Positions 19,878-29,927 of a stretch of 45,365 nucleotides of DNA are shown in pieces. This DNA comes from Fragilariopsis cylindrus CCMP1102 (Eukaryota > Bacillariophyta > Bacillariophyceae > Bacillariales > Bacillariaceae), in the NCBI GenBank assembly GCA_900095095.1, contig FMBT01000013.1, forward strand, positions 1 through 45,365, written 5' to 3'. Each line of letters begins with the position of its first letter. The stretch's first letter is position 1. The notes under the pieces are model-generated. The model made no database searches, was not told the DNA's origin, and saw only the letters and a list, made by a program, of their open reading frames with translations. Position numbers and translations under genes: made by a program.

Positions 19878-20690
19878 TTAGGATCCTCAAGTACATACTC
19901 CTCTTCTTCGTTGTACTCTTCTGATGATGGCCACGACACCGGAACTCGAAGACGGGATATTCCTCCGCCATTATGGAGTTTACCTCTCTCGAATTTCAGT
20001 TTCCTGTACACTCGGACAGTCCTCTCTGCTTTCCTCATTTTTCGTATCCCTGTTGCTTTTGTTTTATCATCTTCATCTTCAGCTATATTCGCCATTTCCA
20101 GTAGCCAAGCATCTCGTCGCTCTGCGTGTTCCTTGTGTATCACATTTACTGCGTCGCGTAGTTTCTGGATTTGGGCCTCGATCATCTCGAGTGTCATGCT
20201 CTCTTCAAGTGGGATACGAACGTTGTTTGCTCTTGTGATTAGTGCTTTCGATGATCTTCCTCTTTTCTTTCTTGATTTGAATTGACACCACACAGATAGG
20301 TCTCTCTTCAGTTCGTGGATATTGATGCTCCAGTAATCCTGCCTGTGTTTTTTACATTGATTCTCTCCGCTTTGGCACGCCCGTGTTAATTCCCGATCGA
20401 GTCTTTCCGCCTCAGCGTGATTAGGAGTGTCTGACGTCATTAGTTTTGTTATGCGTTTGAATACGTTGTTCTTCGATAGATGTTGATGTACTGCCTTGAG
20501 GTATTTTGGTACGGCTTTCTTGTCGTTACTGGCGATTGCTCTTCCAGTAGGATCGTATGGTGATTCTTTGGAGTTCCCAAATAGATGCTTCTCACTTATA
20601 TCAAAATAGTAACCGCGGTGATCACCTTTGAGCCGATACAGAAATGGTTCATATACAAAATTTGTTACTCTGTCTGCGATGGAAGGGGCG
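19739..20690 (-). CDS. LINE ORF2 linker between endonuclease and reverse transcriptase
   Basis: Separate minus frame that continues the endonuclease frame after a one-base shift near 20675 (reading ADRVTNFVYEPFLYRLKGDH...) and passes into the reverse-transcriptase frame near 19860. It is helical, highly charged and rich in Arg/Lys/Glu, with no catalytic motif. This is the region between APE endonuclease and RT. With the neighbouring frames it makes one ORF2 polypeptide in an undamaged copy. Confidence 0.75.
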
Positions 20691-22326
20691 CAAGAACGAA
20701 ATCGATTGTTCTAGATCCTCTCATGTATGTTTTGAAAGGTTTTTGATCCGGATACATTCGATCGAACACATTGACCAGTCCAAATTCGTTGCATAGTTTT
20801 TGAGATGTGGATGAACCTTTACACTCTTCATTCCAATCTCCGATGATTATTGGGGTTACTTCCGTCTCGTTATTGTACGTTGTGTGGGTGCAAATCAACT
20901 GTTTCAAATCGCGATAAAAGTTCCTACGTGGATCCAAGTCATTCCGGTCCATTTCACTGAGAAGAACTTGCTGTTGGTGGTAAGCTGTTGTACCCTGTGG
21001 GTTTGTTGGTTGTTTACAGCATTGATATATGCTGACTATCAATACATCTTTACTTCCCTGTCCGTCTAGCAATTGATAGGTCCATCTGCCAAGTTTGTCT
21101 ATTCCGCTCTTTTTCACTCTCCCACCGTTCTTTCCCATTGATATGATTGCAGTACCTCCGGGTTTAAAGTTACTGTCGGTGACGTATTGGCTTGTTCCCC
21201 AGACTGATCGTGACGAACGATCCATCCGTCTTGTCCCTTCCAAGAATTGTTGTCGTACATCTGTTTTAAGAAAGTTGGTGTTGACTTCGGAATAGCATTG
21301 AATATCTATTTCAAGATCTAACGAGTGCTGGAGTTGGTTTCCTAGTTGGTTGGATTTGATACCATTAGGGTTGCATCCCGAGATCCGTATCATTCCTGGT
21401 GCTTTGGGGTAATTCATTGTCCCTCCTATCGGTTCCGATTCTGTATCGTCTGTTGCTGTGATGACCCCATCTATTGTAGCTGGGATGCGCTCCTCCACGA
21501 CCAATTCAGGCGTCTCTCCTTGTCTCGGTGCTGTCGTTGCGCCGTCAATCACCATGTTTATAATGTTATCTTTATCGCTTATGATTGACTCGTCCTCGTC
21601 GCTAGGCACAAAGTACGAGTCATCGTCGTCAGCCGATGAGTCGTCGTTGCTGTTCCATCTGCGCACTAATGCAGGGATGTTGGTATCATCTGCAACTGAT
21701 CTCTCATTGCTCTGTTCATCCTCGTCCTCCGTCTCATCATTTTCTTCGTCACGTTCAGTTTTGTTGTTATTGTTTCCCTTTGCTTCGTCAATTACTCTTT
21801 TAATTTCTGTTATTGCTTCCTTTAATTTACTTAGCCTATCGTCTAATGATAACTGTTTGCCTGCCTGATCCTCTGCATTGAATTCTTTACTGTGAGTTTC
21901 GTTGTCACCGTCGTAGTTGTCGTTTCTACATATTAATTCTGGTATGTCGAATTCTGTGTTGTTGGACTCTTTGAAGTTTGATTGTAGCAATGCTATCTTT
22001 CTTTCTTCTGTGGTCGTTACATCACAGTTGCCTGCAGTGTTATCATCGTCATCGCCTTCATCACTGCTGTCCTCTCCGTCGCTCCCGCTACTGTCGCTGT
22101 CTTCACGATCTCTTTCTTGCAGATCGGGTATATTATTATCGTCTTCTTCATTGTTATCGTCAACGCTGCTGTTATCGTTATCGTTATCGTTACTGTTACT
22201 GTTATTGTTACTGTTGTTGTTACTGTTATTGTTCTCGCTGTTATTATCCGATGAATCTATTGTCTCTACTGAGTCCTCGTCGTCGTTGTATCCTCTGTAG
22301 TTGTGATCGCCTCTATTCATCGACAT
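20665..22326 (-). CDS. LINE ORF2 N-terminal part: APE-type endonuclease
   Basis: 553 aa, starting at ATG 22326, 14 nt before the end of ORF1 in another frame. Residues 1 to about 300 are disordered and acidic (Asn, Ser and Asp runs). From about residue 305 an exonuclease-endonuclease-phosphatase fold begins: RISGCNPNGIKSNQ (the Asn-bearing first strand), CYSEVNT (metal-binding Glu), GTAIISMGKNGGRV, VSIYQCC, PIIIGDWNEEC (catalytic Asp/Asn) and SRTIDFVLAP near the end. This enzyme nicks target DNA to prime reverse transcription. The final SDH-type motif appears as the TIDFVLA variant. A stop at 20665 follows a one-base frame break at about 20675; the continuing frame is the linker entry. Confidence 0.85.
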   Translation of the reverse strand: MSMNRGDHNYRGYNDDEDSVETIDSSDNNSENNNSNNNSNNNSNSNDNDNDNSSVDDNNEEDDNNIPDLQERDREDSDSSGSDGEDSSDEGDDDDNTAGNCDVTTTEERKIALLQSNFKESNNTEFDIPELICRNDNYDGDNETHSKEFNAEDQAGKQLSLDDRLSKLKEAITEIKRVIDEAKGNNNNKTERDEENDETEDEDEQSNERSVADDTNIPALVRRWNSNDDSSADDDDSYFVPSDEDESIISDKDNIINMVIDGATTAPRQGETPELVVEERIPATIDGVITATDDTESEPIGGTMNYPKAPGMIRISGCNPNGIKSNQLGNQLQHSLDLEIDIQCYSEVNTNFLKTDVRQQFLEGTRRMDRSSRSVWGTSQYVTDSNFKPGGTAIISMGKNGGRVKKSGIDKLGRWTYQLLDGQGSKDVLIVSIYQCCKQPTNPQGTTAYHQQQVLLSEMDRNDLDPRRNFYRDLKQLICTHTTYNNETEVTPIIIGDWNEECKGSSTSQKLCNEFGLVNVFDRMYPDQKPFKTYMRGSRTIDFVLAPLPSQTE

Positions 22327-25000
22327 TCTTATCTGTCTTTGCAGAATTATCTAGTGCGGAATATCTATTTGTAGTTGGTGATGTCCCTGTGTGCGTGGTG
22401 CGATGGGACGAACGGCTTGGTGATCCGTTTTGGACGGGCTGGAATTCGTTTGTTGTATCAATAAAGTTGTTAAAATTGTGGTCGGTGATAGACATTGTTT
22501 CTTCAACGACCGTGGCAGTTTCTTCGGAATTGTAGTCACGTGTTCCAATTGATGTATCGGATCCAAGATAATCCATTGTATCCTCTGGAATGAGCGTATC
22601 TGCTCCAGAAAGGCATTCATCTTCTTCCTCTGTATCGACAAGATCTGCTCCAGAAAGGCATTCGTCTTCTTCCTCTGTGTCGACAAGTATATCGTCGATT
22701 GTCAGTTGATGTTGGTGGTTGCTGTCATTATTGGTTTCCATATTCATGTTGAGGTCATCGCTCTCGTTAGTGTATGTCATTGCTGTTGCTGGGCCTGTTT
22801 GATGATGGAAGTTCGACCCTGTGGCGTACGGATCGAAGTTGATTATCCCAGGGATGTGATCTGGGTTGCTCTGGCGCTGCTTAGTCCGGTCTGGTGATGA
22901 TGTTTCTTGTGCTGTAGTGGTTGTTGATGGAGTTTTCCTCTTCTCAGGTGCCGATTGTGCAATGTGTTGAGTGATTTGTGGATTTGAACCTCCCATTATT
23001 TGTAGGCCTCCGTGAATTCCTCCATTGACTACGGGTGGTGGAGTCGATGTTGCGTGTTGCGTCCCCAACATGTCCAGTAGTCGGTCAAGTTGGTTACTAT
23101 TCCGGTCGAGACGTCCCATGGTATCATTATGCCGTGTGTCTGCTGTTTGCTGTAGTGTTCTCATTTTTGCGTCCTGTTTCTGCATTGCTGCTTCAGTGTT
23201 ACTTCTATTTGTACTTGTTGTGTTCTGTAGCTTCTTCATATTGTCTTCTTGTTTTTGAATTTCTGCTTCTGATTGTTTCTGTTTTATTACGATTCCGTCG
23301 TTCTGATTTCTCAATGTGGATGTTTTGTTTTCTCCTATTGTCATTCGCTGTTTTAGTGCTGACAATTCGATTTTCTGATTTGAATTTTGTTGTTGTAGTC
23401 TTGTCATATCGTGTTTCATTGTTTCTACTACTTGTCGGATGTCTTGCATGTCGTCCATCGTTGTGGTTACTGTGCCTTCTATGCTTCCCACTGATGCTGT
23501 CGATTTTGTTCCTTTTTGATTTCTTTTTGTTGTTATTGATTGTGGTGGTGTCGGATACAGTGACGTTCCCCAAGCCGATGTTGATGGTACTGGGGTTGCA
23601 CGAAAATTCTTGTATTGATTTGCTTGTTGATTCACTTGCTGCATTCCTAGTAGCTCCATTGGTTGTCTCTTCCGATGTGGTGAAAAGGTATATTCCCGGT
23701 CTGCGCTCAATTTGGTTTTGCTCAAGATGTCATCGATACTCGCTAGGTCTTTTGCTTCGAAAGGATGTTTCATAATCAGAACAAAGGTTCCATTTCTGTC
23801 TGTGATCACTGTGTCGTCCACTGCTGTTACGGACGGTACTGCAATGAGTGCATCCTGGATATTGTAAAATTCTTCACGTTGAAGTCCATGGATGTGAATG
23901 TGCTTGTGGAAGTGCATGAATTCTTGATGGTCGCGTACTGCCTTGTCGTATACATCCTTATGCTCATACTTCAATGAGAAGTCCATGTATTCTACATTAA
24001 TGGTTTTGCATGCATCATAAATAATACGACGATAGATAGATCGTATATTTCTTGGTACTGATACTGCCAATACCTGTACTCGTGACCCCCTTTGTCCGTC
24101 TTGTTGTACTAAGCCTGGTAACCATGAAACTGTTACTTGTACCTCAGGTAGATTTTCTTCACCTTTCCAGTATCGAAGTTCAGAATGCTGATTAGCATAT
24201 TTAGTCAGTTCGTCTTGTCGGGAGAACCAGTGATTATTAACTGAATATGTTAATCTCTCTTGAAGTTTCTTACGATGTAGTTCATTGTGTACCCGTGGAA
24301 GAAATCCAAGTTGAGTTGTTTCCACTAGTTTGAGGGGTCCTTGATATTCATTAATCCAGAAGCTACCTTCCCGGAGTGTGTCCATGATTGATCGTTTGAA
24401 TTCCCAGTTGTTACTAGAGCCGTAGTTAATGTGTAGGATGACGCATACATTCTTCCCTCCGTTCTTTTTCGCTATCGAGTACGAAAAGTACCGCTTGACG
24501 TCATTAATTGACCAACAATCAGCGCAAGCTTTTGGATCTAATACAAATTTCCGATAGGAGCTCATGACTTGTACTTGTGGTTTCTTTTTGCCAATTGCAT
24601 TGACCAACTTCCTGATTGCATTCATTATTGGATGTCGTTCCAACGGGGTGTTGTCGTCGCCTGATTCTATGAAATCTGGTGTACGGATATTCGAGTTATC
24701 TTCGATTTTGGCAGGGAACATGACCTTGATCATGTGCCATTTCTTATCAAGCTCCATATTGTCCTCATTTCCTCCATATATCTTCCTGTTGTGATTAGTT
24801 TCAACGATTGTTGGCATTCCTTTGTCGTCGTCCGTTGTACTCGATGTCAGGACTTTTTGAAGTGAAGAACTTTTCCCCCCGGGTCTCAAATTCTTTTCCG
24901 ATTCTTTCTTGTGGTCGTCTATGTCCATGTGAGTGTCCACCTCTGTTGAATCCTTGTTAGATCCATCCATTGAGGAGCTCTTATCGTCGTCGATTCCCAT
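22313..25000 (-). CDS. LINE ORF1 protein with coiled coil, 895 aa
   Basis: An intact 895-aa frame that opens the LINE. Residues 85-430 form a structured, beta-rich region containing two or three similar modules (WHMIKVMFPAKI, VQVTVSWLPGL, GTFVLIMKHPFEA). Residues 515-645 have heptad-like Gln/Lys/Glu-rich sequence typical of a coiled coil, as in trimerising LINE ORF1 proteins. A disordered Ser/Thr/Asn-rich tail follows. No CCHC knuckle is seen. ORF1 proteins bind the element RNA and carry it into the nucleus. Residues 772-800 contain a tandem duplicate of DLVDTEEEDECLSGA, also visible as a DNA duplication at about 22605-22682. The frame has no breaks, in contrast to ORF2. Confidence 0.8.
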   Translation of the reverse strand: MGIDDDKSSSMDGSNKDSTEVDTHMDIDDHKKESEKNLRPGGKSSSLQKVLTSSTTDDDKGMPTIVETNHNRKIYGGNEDNMELDKKWHMIKVMFPAKIEDNSNIRTPDFIESGDDNTPLERHPIMNAIRKLVNAIGKKKPQVQVMSSYRKFVLDPKACADCWSINDVKRYFSYSIAKKNGGKNVCVILHINYGSSNNWEFKRSIMDTLREGSFWINEYQGPLKLVETTQLGFLPRVHNELHRKKLQERLTYSVNNHWFSRQDELTKYANQHSELRYWKGEENLPEVQVTVSWLPGLVQQDGQRGSRVQVLAVSVPRNIRSIYRRIIYDACKTINVEYMDFSLKYEHKDVYDKAVRDHQEFMHFHKHIHIHGLQREEFYNIQDALIAVPSVTAVDDTVITDRNGTFVLIMKHPFEAKDLASIDDILSKTKLSADREYTFSPHRKRQPMELLGMQQVNQQANQYKNFRATPVPSTSAWGTSLYPTPPQSITTKRNQKGTKSTASVGSIEGTVTTTMDDMQDIRQVVETMKHDMTRLQQQNSNQKIELSALKQRMTIGENKTSTLRNQNDGIVIKQKQSEAEIQKQEDNMKKLQNTTSTNRSNTEAAMQKQDAKMRTLQQTADTRHNDTMGRLDRNSNQLDRLLDMLGTQHATSTPPPVVNGGIHGGLQIMGGSNPQITQHIAQSAPEKRKTPSTTTTAQETSSPDRTKQRQSNPDHIPGIINFDPYATGSNFHHQTGPATAMTYTNESDDLNMNMETNNDSNHQHQLTIDDILVDTEEEDECLSGADLVDTEEEDECLSGADTLIPEDTMDYLGSDTSIGTRDYNSEETATVVEETMSITDHNFNNFIDTTNEFQPVQNGSPSRSSHRTTHTGTSPTTNRYSALDNSAKTDKNVDE

Positions 25001-25144
25001 TTTGATAGGGTAAAGAAAGAGGTATGTTGGCGAAGCTACGTAGAAATCTACGTAGATTCAGTACTAGGTGGTTATGTGATATAAGCAATTGGTGCGCGTT
25101 TTTAATTAATTCCCTCCTGGAATTTTTTTTACAGTACAGTAAAG
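25001..25144 (-). other. LINE 5' UTR / internal promoter region
   Basis: 144 nt between the right target duplicate and the ORF1 ATG. It includes an A/T run and TACAGTACAGTA near the very 5' end. Full-length LINEs carry an internal promoter here; no motif is recognised. Confidence 0.55.
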
Positions 25145-25161
25145 TGTTGTGTTGTATCTTA
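25145..25161. repeat. Target-site duplication, LINE 5' side
   Basis: Exact second copy of TGTTGTGTTGTATCTTA (3429-3445). The bases beyond it on either side differ between the two copies, as expected for a true duplication. Confidence 0.85.
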
Positions 25162-26186
25162 GTGTATAGTATCATAATATTACTTAAAATAGTGTGTAGC
25201 TAGTTTTGTTTTTAGTCCATTTGAAGGGATTCTATTGCCAATAGATGTGCTTGAAGTGTGTTTATGCAGAAGTGATAAGGTTAGATTCTACACGGTTTTG
25301 TAGATAACAACAATTCAACCTTCCTTACACGTGTGCAGTAATTCACCCTTTTCTACTAGTATAAGAAATATCACTGGCCTGTTGTTTTGCTAAAGTTTGT
25401 TACAAGAGAAGAAGGCCTCCTGTCCTTCAGTCCTCTTTCTGATTCATGGATATCTTATCCATTCAAATTTTGCTAAATTCTACAACACTAATCGTCTTGA
25501 GATTCTCTTTCTACAAGTTCTTTATTATATCTCTCAATTCTGTAGTTCTCATAAAAGATAACTCTATTTCTTACTACCATTATCTCTAACTACTACGGGT
25601 TCTGTGTATCATCGGACCATAAACAGCTAGTAATCAAATGGGTGTACCCTCTATTTTACTAAAATTCACCTTGAAAGAACTTTCCTGCACTGTGCCCATG
25701 GCATGCTTTCGTTAATATTCAAAAGATATTTCGGTACAGAAACAAGAACAGACTCAGGCAGAGACATATATAGGGACTAGACGTCGGACTCCTTGCTTGA
25801 AGGAGGAAAATCGATGATGATTGTATGTGTATTGGGTACGTCAGCTCACTAGTTACAACTAGCTTGCATCGAGTATGCTACAAGTACTGTTGTAAAAAAG
25901 GTTTGCCACATCTAAAATTACACCGTTTTTTCGCTACTAGTATTGTAGATTACAGTATCTACCTATATATATATATATATATATATTGTGTATAAATATA
26001 TATATATCATATACACACCCAATTAAATGAACCCTAAGACGAGGATGTCGCATCATTAACGGATCAACTATCAACTCATAAAATCACGATTTTGAAGATT
26101 CGTTTTCCAATCTTTCGCTGTTCAAAAGTAGTGTTAGAAACTGATAGCAGTAGTAGCGCCATTGCCATAGAACCAATCCCCAGTCC
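25162..26186. other. Intergenic, microsatellites only
   Basis: Between the LINE and the MYB gene. It contains TA microsatellites at about 25962-26010. No credible gene; the plus-strand ORF at 26092 is the antisense of the MYB tail. Confidence 0.4.
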
Positions 26187-28116
26187 TCACGATGACGACG
26201 ACGACGACGATGACGATGACGATGAAGAACACTTAGACTGCAATAATTGCATCATCATCGGAAAGGAAATCCATATCAAGCGCATTAGAACGGGCACTAA
26301 GTTCACAGCGTCAACGGCTGCCTCTTCGTTTGGTTCTGCACAAATTTGCATCGAAATGTTTTTAGATTTTGCCATCTCGGCTCGTTTGATCCTACGAGAG
26401 TCAGAATTCTTCCGGTTGTGATAACGATTCTTGATAGAGTTCTCCGATCGCCCAGGGATACATTTACGAATTACAGACCACTTGTTCCCAACAATACGCT
26501 GGTACTGGAATAGAATATCATCCTCCTCCTTGGTCCATGGCGTTTTCTTCAAACGAGGGTCCAAGAAGTTTACGTAACGTTCACGAATTGAATCTCCCAC
26601 ACGACCAGGAAGTGGTGAGCAATATCTCTCCATGGGAATCCTTCCAGGACCATTCTCTGAACGACCCTATCCTCGCCAGGCTTCCAGTTTCCACGAATTA
26701 GTCCACGTTGGAGATGCTGTTAGATGATGTAGAAAAAAAAAATTAGGTCAGGTGAAAGTAGATTATTGTTTTAAAGGGAATATAGTCGATGCAACGCTTT
26801 CAACACAACGAGCAAGCAATTAAAAGAGCTGGCTTACATTATTAAATCGGTTCTTGCACTGTGTCCCTGATCGATTTTTTCTGAAATATTTTCCTGAAAT
26901 TTCCTTCCAAATAGTCCTGCCTCCACCCTCTAGAGCGACGGCATTGCGAAGAGTGTCGTCCTCCTCTTTGGTCCAATGTTTGTGTCTGGTTGAAGAAGCG
27001 CTAAGTTTTGAATCCACTTTATTGGAAGCCAATGATGGAAATATTGATTGAGTACAGCCATCTTGTTCTTATCGATCCATTGGTTGTTTATGGTGACAGA
27101 GGCACTGACTGTTACATCAGGTTCACAAGTCGTGCTGTTGCTAGGATCGGTAAAGGCACGGTTCTTCGACCGGAAAAGTGTGGAACCGGAAGGATTAGAT
27201 GACATACTCAAGTGGTTGACGTAGGAAGATGGGCCATCGGGTCGTTCTGGATTTGGTTGTCAATCATATCAAGATTTTCTTCTAACTCATCTAAATCGAA
27301 TAGCATATGATCACCATCATCGCCACCTACGATCAAGCCAAGATCATGCATATTGTCCTTAGAAAAATTGTCACAATTTTTTTCATTATATGGCACTCTC
27401 CCTCCACCACATCGTGCACCGTCCATCATATCATAGCCGTTTCTTCCTGTACGGGAAGGTCTTTCAACATTAGCACTTGCGTGATATGGTAATGATTTGC
27501 GACTTGTCGTTCGACCCATTTCGACATCACTTCGTTTTTCAAGAAAGCCTCCAAATTCTATTTGAAAAGGAAAGGATCCCGATGAGAAAGAACAGTATTG
27601 AATATGTTAGCTGTAATTGCGTGCATGAATGAATGTATCATTAGTATTGCTTTCCTCACACACACACACACACACACACACACTCCTCCCTTTGACTTAC
27701 TTTGTGGGTTTCCTTGCTATTGTCTTCACCGAACTGCGAACGACGACGACGACCTTCGTGAAGTCGAAAGTGACGCGACGTCGTACAATTATTGGCATGG
27801 TCGTGATAATCCAAGCTCCCAAATCTATTATTCAAGCTATCAAATGTATCCGACTTCTTGATGGCGTGTTGCGAGAGAATGGTCTCCTTCGAAATAGAAT
27901 TCGAGGAAATAGATGTAACTGGATCGGACGAGCGCAATTGTTGATGTTGTTGTGAAGGTGGGTAGTTGGGCGACGAATCATGGTATTGGGAGTAAATAGA
28001 TGTGTACGGTAGCTGGTTGGTTGGTTGGTCGGTCGATCGATCCTGATGATCGGTGAGGATGTAGGATATAGCACTGGCTTTGAAACAGATGATGCAGGAG
28101 GGATTTGTGTCGGTTT
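26187..28116 (-). CDS. Three-repeat (R1R2R3) MYB transcription factor
   Basis: Exons run 28116-27701, 27557-26838 and 26716-26187. An acceptor TTTTTAG at 28117 implies a first exon further upstream that I could not place. Joining the last two exons gives three consecutive MYB helix-turn-helix repeats: HWTKEEDDTL...QCKNRFNNHLQRG, then NWKPGEDRVV...GRVGDSIRERYVNFL, then PWTKEEDDILF...GRSENSIKNRYHN. This is the 3R-MYB arrangement, a nuclear DNA-binding factor linked to cell-cycle control in plants and protists. The N-terminal part is a disordered Ser/Gln/Asn region with acidic FDLDELEENLDMID, a possible activation segment. Single-base frame breaks occur near 28000 (CCAA repeat), 27213, 27050 and 26613, the last inside repeat 2. 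The C-terminus ends in a poly-Ser microsatellite. Confidence 0.75.
26717..26837 (-). other. MYB gene intron 2
   Basis: Donor TTTAATAAT|GTAAGC and acceptor CATCTAACAG|CATCTC, 121 nt with a poly-T tract. Splicing restores the canonical end of MYB repeat 1 (RFNNHLQRG). Confidence 0.85.
27558..27700 (-). other. MYB gene intron 1 with TG repeat
   Basis: Donor CACAAA|GTAAGTC and acceptor TTCAAATAG|AATTTGG, 143 nt. It contains a (TG)n microsatellite (CA on the plus strand at about 27659-27683). Confidence 0.75.
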
Positions 28117-28910
28117 CTAAAAATGAGATGATCCGTTTCTTTTTGTTCCTTCTTGAAATATTACACGAATGTGAGGCGAGAGGAAGAAATCACACAAAGA
28201 GAGCGGTTGCTCAAAAAGTCATGGTTTTATTTTATTTTTGACGTATTTTTGAGTTGATTTTGATTCCAGAGACCCCGACTCGAATCGACCGATGTAGCTG
28301 TCGCGAATCATTGTGAGGTAATGTATTTGAATCTGCTTTTGTACATAATAGTTCTCTCCCTTGTTATCGATAGCAGGGGAAATTTCAATGATTACGGATT
28401 CTTGATATCATTGTCATGTTGATTTTGTTAATCGTCATCAGCTTTGTGCATTTATTATTTATTATTTTATCTTGATTTTGAGTTTGAGTTTGAGTTTTGG
28501 TAATAGTATCTCATATCTTTGTATCATAGGTACGTTGTATACTTTAATACCTTCAGCCTACCGTATATTGTTCGTACGATTACTAAAAAAAGTAAAGTAC
28601 ACGACTGAAAGTCAAAACGCCTCTATCTTTTCCATCACAAAAAGAAGTCAAAAATGAATAAAACTAAAACGAAAAGCACTTCTCACATTTTGTGCTTCAT
28701 CATCAGACCATGTAGACGATCATCGCCGCAAAACCCGAAATTCTTCTCTCGATACATGAAAAGGATTGCCTCATAAAAATCAATCATAGCTTCATTGACA
28801 ACATTTTGCATTCTTCTCCTTCTACAATTTTTGATTCAAACACGACATTTCTAAACGTTTGTTCATAATACCATCCTTCATAGTTCCGTTCATCGATTCA
28901 GTCAACCAAG
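28117..28910. other. Intergenic, no gene seen
   Basis: Divergent region between the MYB gene and the 338-aa gene. It should hold the missing first MYB exon and both promoters. No other feature is seen. Confidence 0.35.
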
Positions 28911-29927
28911 ATGCAGACCCCAACGAATAATCACAATGCATCGCTTCATCAGCCGGTGTTTTCTTCTAGCGTTCGTGAGACGAAGCGTTCGTCTGCTCTT
29001 CCTGCTTCTACGATAAGATTGTTGGTCAATGCGCCCATGATCGACACCCCAGAAACCGAAAAGAACATGAGAAATGATCTCCGATATCTAATGATCGCGG
29101 ACATGATCGACACCCCTGAGTCCGACAGGAACGAACCACTCCTCCTTGATGTAACATATTTCTCTACCTTCAATTTTGATGACCACGACCATATGATTTG
29201 CCATCAGGAAAAGACGAACGGCAACGACTTGTTCAACAAGAAATCCATTATGCATTCTATCCGCGAGGCCAAGACGATGAAAATCAGCAATACATCTCGT
29301 ACATCTCACTCTATCTCCGAGGCCAAGACGATGAAAATCAACAATATATCTGGTAAATCTCGTGAAGGTGCCAGCATGAACCCGACTAAATTGTTCTCGT
29401 CTAGTATGATGAAGGTTAAGAAAGTCATCAATTGGCAGGACAAATTCCGATTTCTTCTTATTCCAGAAGAAGGCAAAGCGCGTTGGGGGAAACGACATGT
29501 TGGGCGATCCCTGGTACGTTCGGATAATTTACACAAGAAAATACGCCTGGCCATTACGCCAACTCAGACGATTGCAAGTGATGAAGCCATAACGTTAACA
29601 CCACATCCATTCAAGACTCCCAAACAAATGAATGATATTCATTTACCCCCGTCCGCAGTGTTCGTTGGTAAAAATATGGAACCTGTGAGTGAGATTGCTT
29701 GTCGCAGCAGACGAACATCCTTTCCCGATCTAGCTGGAATTTCGCCAAACGTTAATGGTAGTTTGTCATTGATCGATTTGATGACGATCGATGAAGTTTG
29801 TCCAGATGGAAATATTAACGATGCTGACAAGAGGGATTGCCTAAATGAAGACCCTCTACGCGATGATGATGATATGAATAAGGAGGCTGGCTCCACCGAA
29901 AAGATTTTACATGTTGCTTTCGTTTAA
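28911..29927 (+). CDS. Hypothetical protein, 338 aa, with short internal repeats
   Basis: Intact single-exon frame from an ATG preceded by CAACCAAG. No family is recognised. It is Ser/Thr/Asn-rich and mostly disordered, with two internal repeat pairs: PMIDTPETEKN / DMIDTPESDRN (about residues 42-75) and IREAKTMKISN / ISEAKTMKINN (about 118-145). A basic patch (KKVINWQDKFRFLLIPEEGKARWGKRHVGR, about 165-197) is the best-folded part. No signal peptide or membrane segment. The TP and SP sites in the repeats could be kinase targets (inference). It is divergent from the MYB gene. Confidence 0.6.
   Translation: MQTPTNNHNASLHQPVFSSSVRETKRSSALPASTIRLLVNAPMIDTPETEKNMRNDLRYLMIADMIDTPESDRNEPLLLDVTYFSTFNFDDHDHMICHQEKTNGNDLFNKKSIMHSIREAKTMKISNTSRTSHSISEAKTMKINNISGKSREGASMNPTKLFSSSMMKVKKVINWQDKFRFLLIPEEGKARWGKRHVGRSLVRSDNLHKKIRLAITPTQTIASDEAITLTPHPFKTPKQMNDIHLPPSAVFVGKNMEPVSEIACRSRRTSFPDLAGISPNVNGSLSLIDLMTIDEVCPDGNINDADKRDCLNEDPLRDDDDMNKEAGSTEKILHVAFV

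Larger units (their letters stand above)
3446..25144 (-). mobile_element. Non-LTR retrotransposon (LINE), split by a nested DNA element
   Basis: The element lies between 17-bp perfect direct repeats. On the minus strand it has a 5' UTR of about 144 nt, ORF1 (22313-25000), ORF2 beginning 14 nt inside the end of ORF1 (endonuclease, linker, reverse transcriptase, then RNase H and CCHC knuckle), and a structured 3' UTR of about 180 nt. Removing the nested 11.9-kb element leaves about 9.8 kb. The 3' end has no poly-A tail and finishes in AT-rich sequence. ORF2 has two single-base frame breaks besides the insertion, so this copy is dead as written unless the breaks are sequencing errors. APE-type endonuclease plus RNase H recalls I-like LINE clades, but I did not assign a clade. 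Confidence 0.85.

Noticed and set aside
21458-22535. Several plus-strand Ser/Leu-rich and Cys/Tyr-rich ORFs
   Set aside because: They are antisense shadows of the acidic Asn/Asp/Ser N-terminus of LINE ORF2.
3429-25161. LTR retrotransposon
   Set aside because: The only direct repeats at the ends are 17 bp, and the ORFs show APE endonuclease, RT and RNase H in LINE order, with no protease or integrase.
26092-26421. Plus-strand 109-aa ORF with poly-Asp
   Set aside because: It is the exact antisense of the MYB third repeat and its poly-Ser tail.
27659-27683. CA dinucleotide array as a CRISPR or satellite
   Set aside because: Simple CA microsatellite within a MYB intron; no spacers and no unit longer than 2 bp.
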